From Opitutales bacterium (GTDB lineage Bacteria; Verrucomicrobiota; Verrucomicrobiia; Opitutales; Seribacteraceae), in NCBI GenBank assembly GCA_029251885.1, contig JAQXCL010000037.1, positions 1 through 49,812 on the forward strand: 49,812 bases of DNA. Reading direction: 5' to 3'. The stretch itself is not shown here. More notes on this DNA, generated by a model. It ran no database searches and was not told the DNA's origin. It was given only the letters and a program-made list of their open reading frames with translations. The stretch's first letter is position 1.

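Noticed and set aside
13700-49540. Dozens of short ORFs on both strands within the giant gene
   Set aside because: They lie in other frames of a continuous coding sequence with strong domain homology, and none shows recognisable domains or start signals of its own.
13342-49812. Nesting caused by misassembly of repeats
   Set aside because: Every junction keeps frame and resumes the correct missing strand in last-in-first-out order, and module DNA identity is too low for simple repeat collapse. Read-level support was not available, so a local error cannot be fully excluded.

Overview
The window looks like the chromosome of a Gram-negative, marine-type bacterium, most likely from the Verrucomicrobiota (Opitutales/Puniceicoccales-like). 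This is an inference from gene content: a DUF3450/paired ExbB/paired ExbD/TonB/TPR operon, a DUF3127 protein, a sulfatase remnant, weak Shine-Dalgarno sites, and a giant secreted protein rich in LamG, He_PIG, DUF2341 and LWLDA...EGYLAHKWG modules. No rRNA, tRNA, CRISPR array or insertion sequence was seen.

Left part (1-13.3 kb). A tightly overlapping seven-gene operon (2-5577, + strand) encodes a Ton-type energy-transducing complex: a DUF3450-like coiled-coil protein (5' end outside the window), two MotA/TolQ/ExbB proteins, two ExbD proteins, a TonB-type protein and a periplasmic TPR protein. Next come metF (methylenetetrahydrofolate reductase) behind a palindrome, a convergent parvulin-type peptidyl-prolyl isomerase, a divergent Fur-family regulator that lacks the usual His cluster, and nadA (quinolinate synthase). 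A more AT-rich stretch follows. It holds two paralogous response regulators with degenerate HD-GYP-like outputs, a frameshifted C-terminal sulfatase remnant, a cytochrome b561-type membrane protein and a DUF3127 protein.

Right part (13342-49812). One + strand reading frame with a Sec signal peptide stays open to the end of the window: 36,471 nt, 12,157 codons, no in-frame stop when read codon by codon. It encodes an extracellular or surface mosaic protein. Its first third alternates LamG jellyrolls with Big-type Ig-like domains. The middle holds He_PIG and DUF2341 domains, glycine-rich beta-helix-like modules and four tandem cupredoxin-like domains that keep apparent type-1 copper ligands. 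The last third has FN3-like, LamG, F5/8C-like and more glycine-rich modules. The 3' end and any C-terminal anchor lie outside the window.

The main discovery candidate is the recursive, Russian-doll organisation of this protein. Modules of a LamG-like family (opening LWLDA, closing EGYLAHKWG) are repeatedly inserted inside other domains (Big, DUF2341, FN3-like, F5/8C, LamG and other LWLDA modules), and the interrupted host domain resumes afterwards. Twelve openings and twelve closings balance like brackets, and one block nests four levels deep. Other points of interest are a 16-T homopolymer inside this frame, a one-residue deletion in the copper site of cupredoxin repeat 3, and the pair of apparently catalytically dead HD-GYP-like response regulators.
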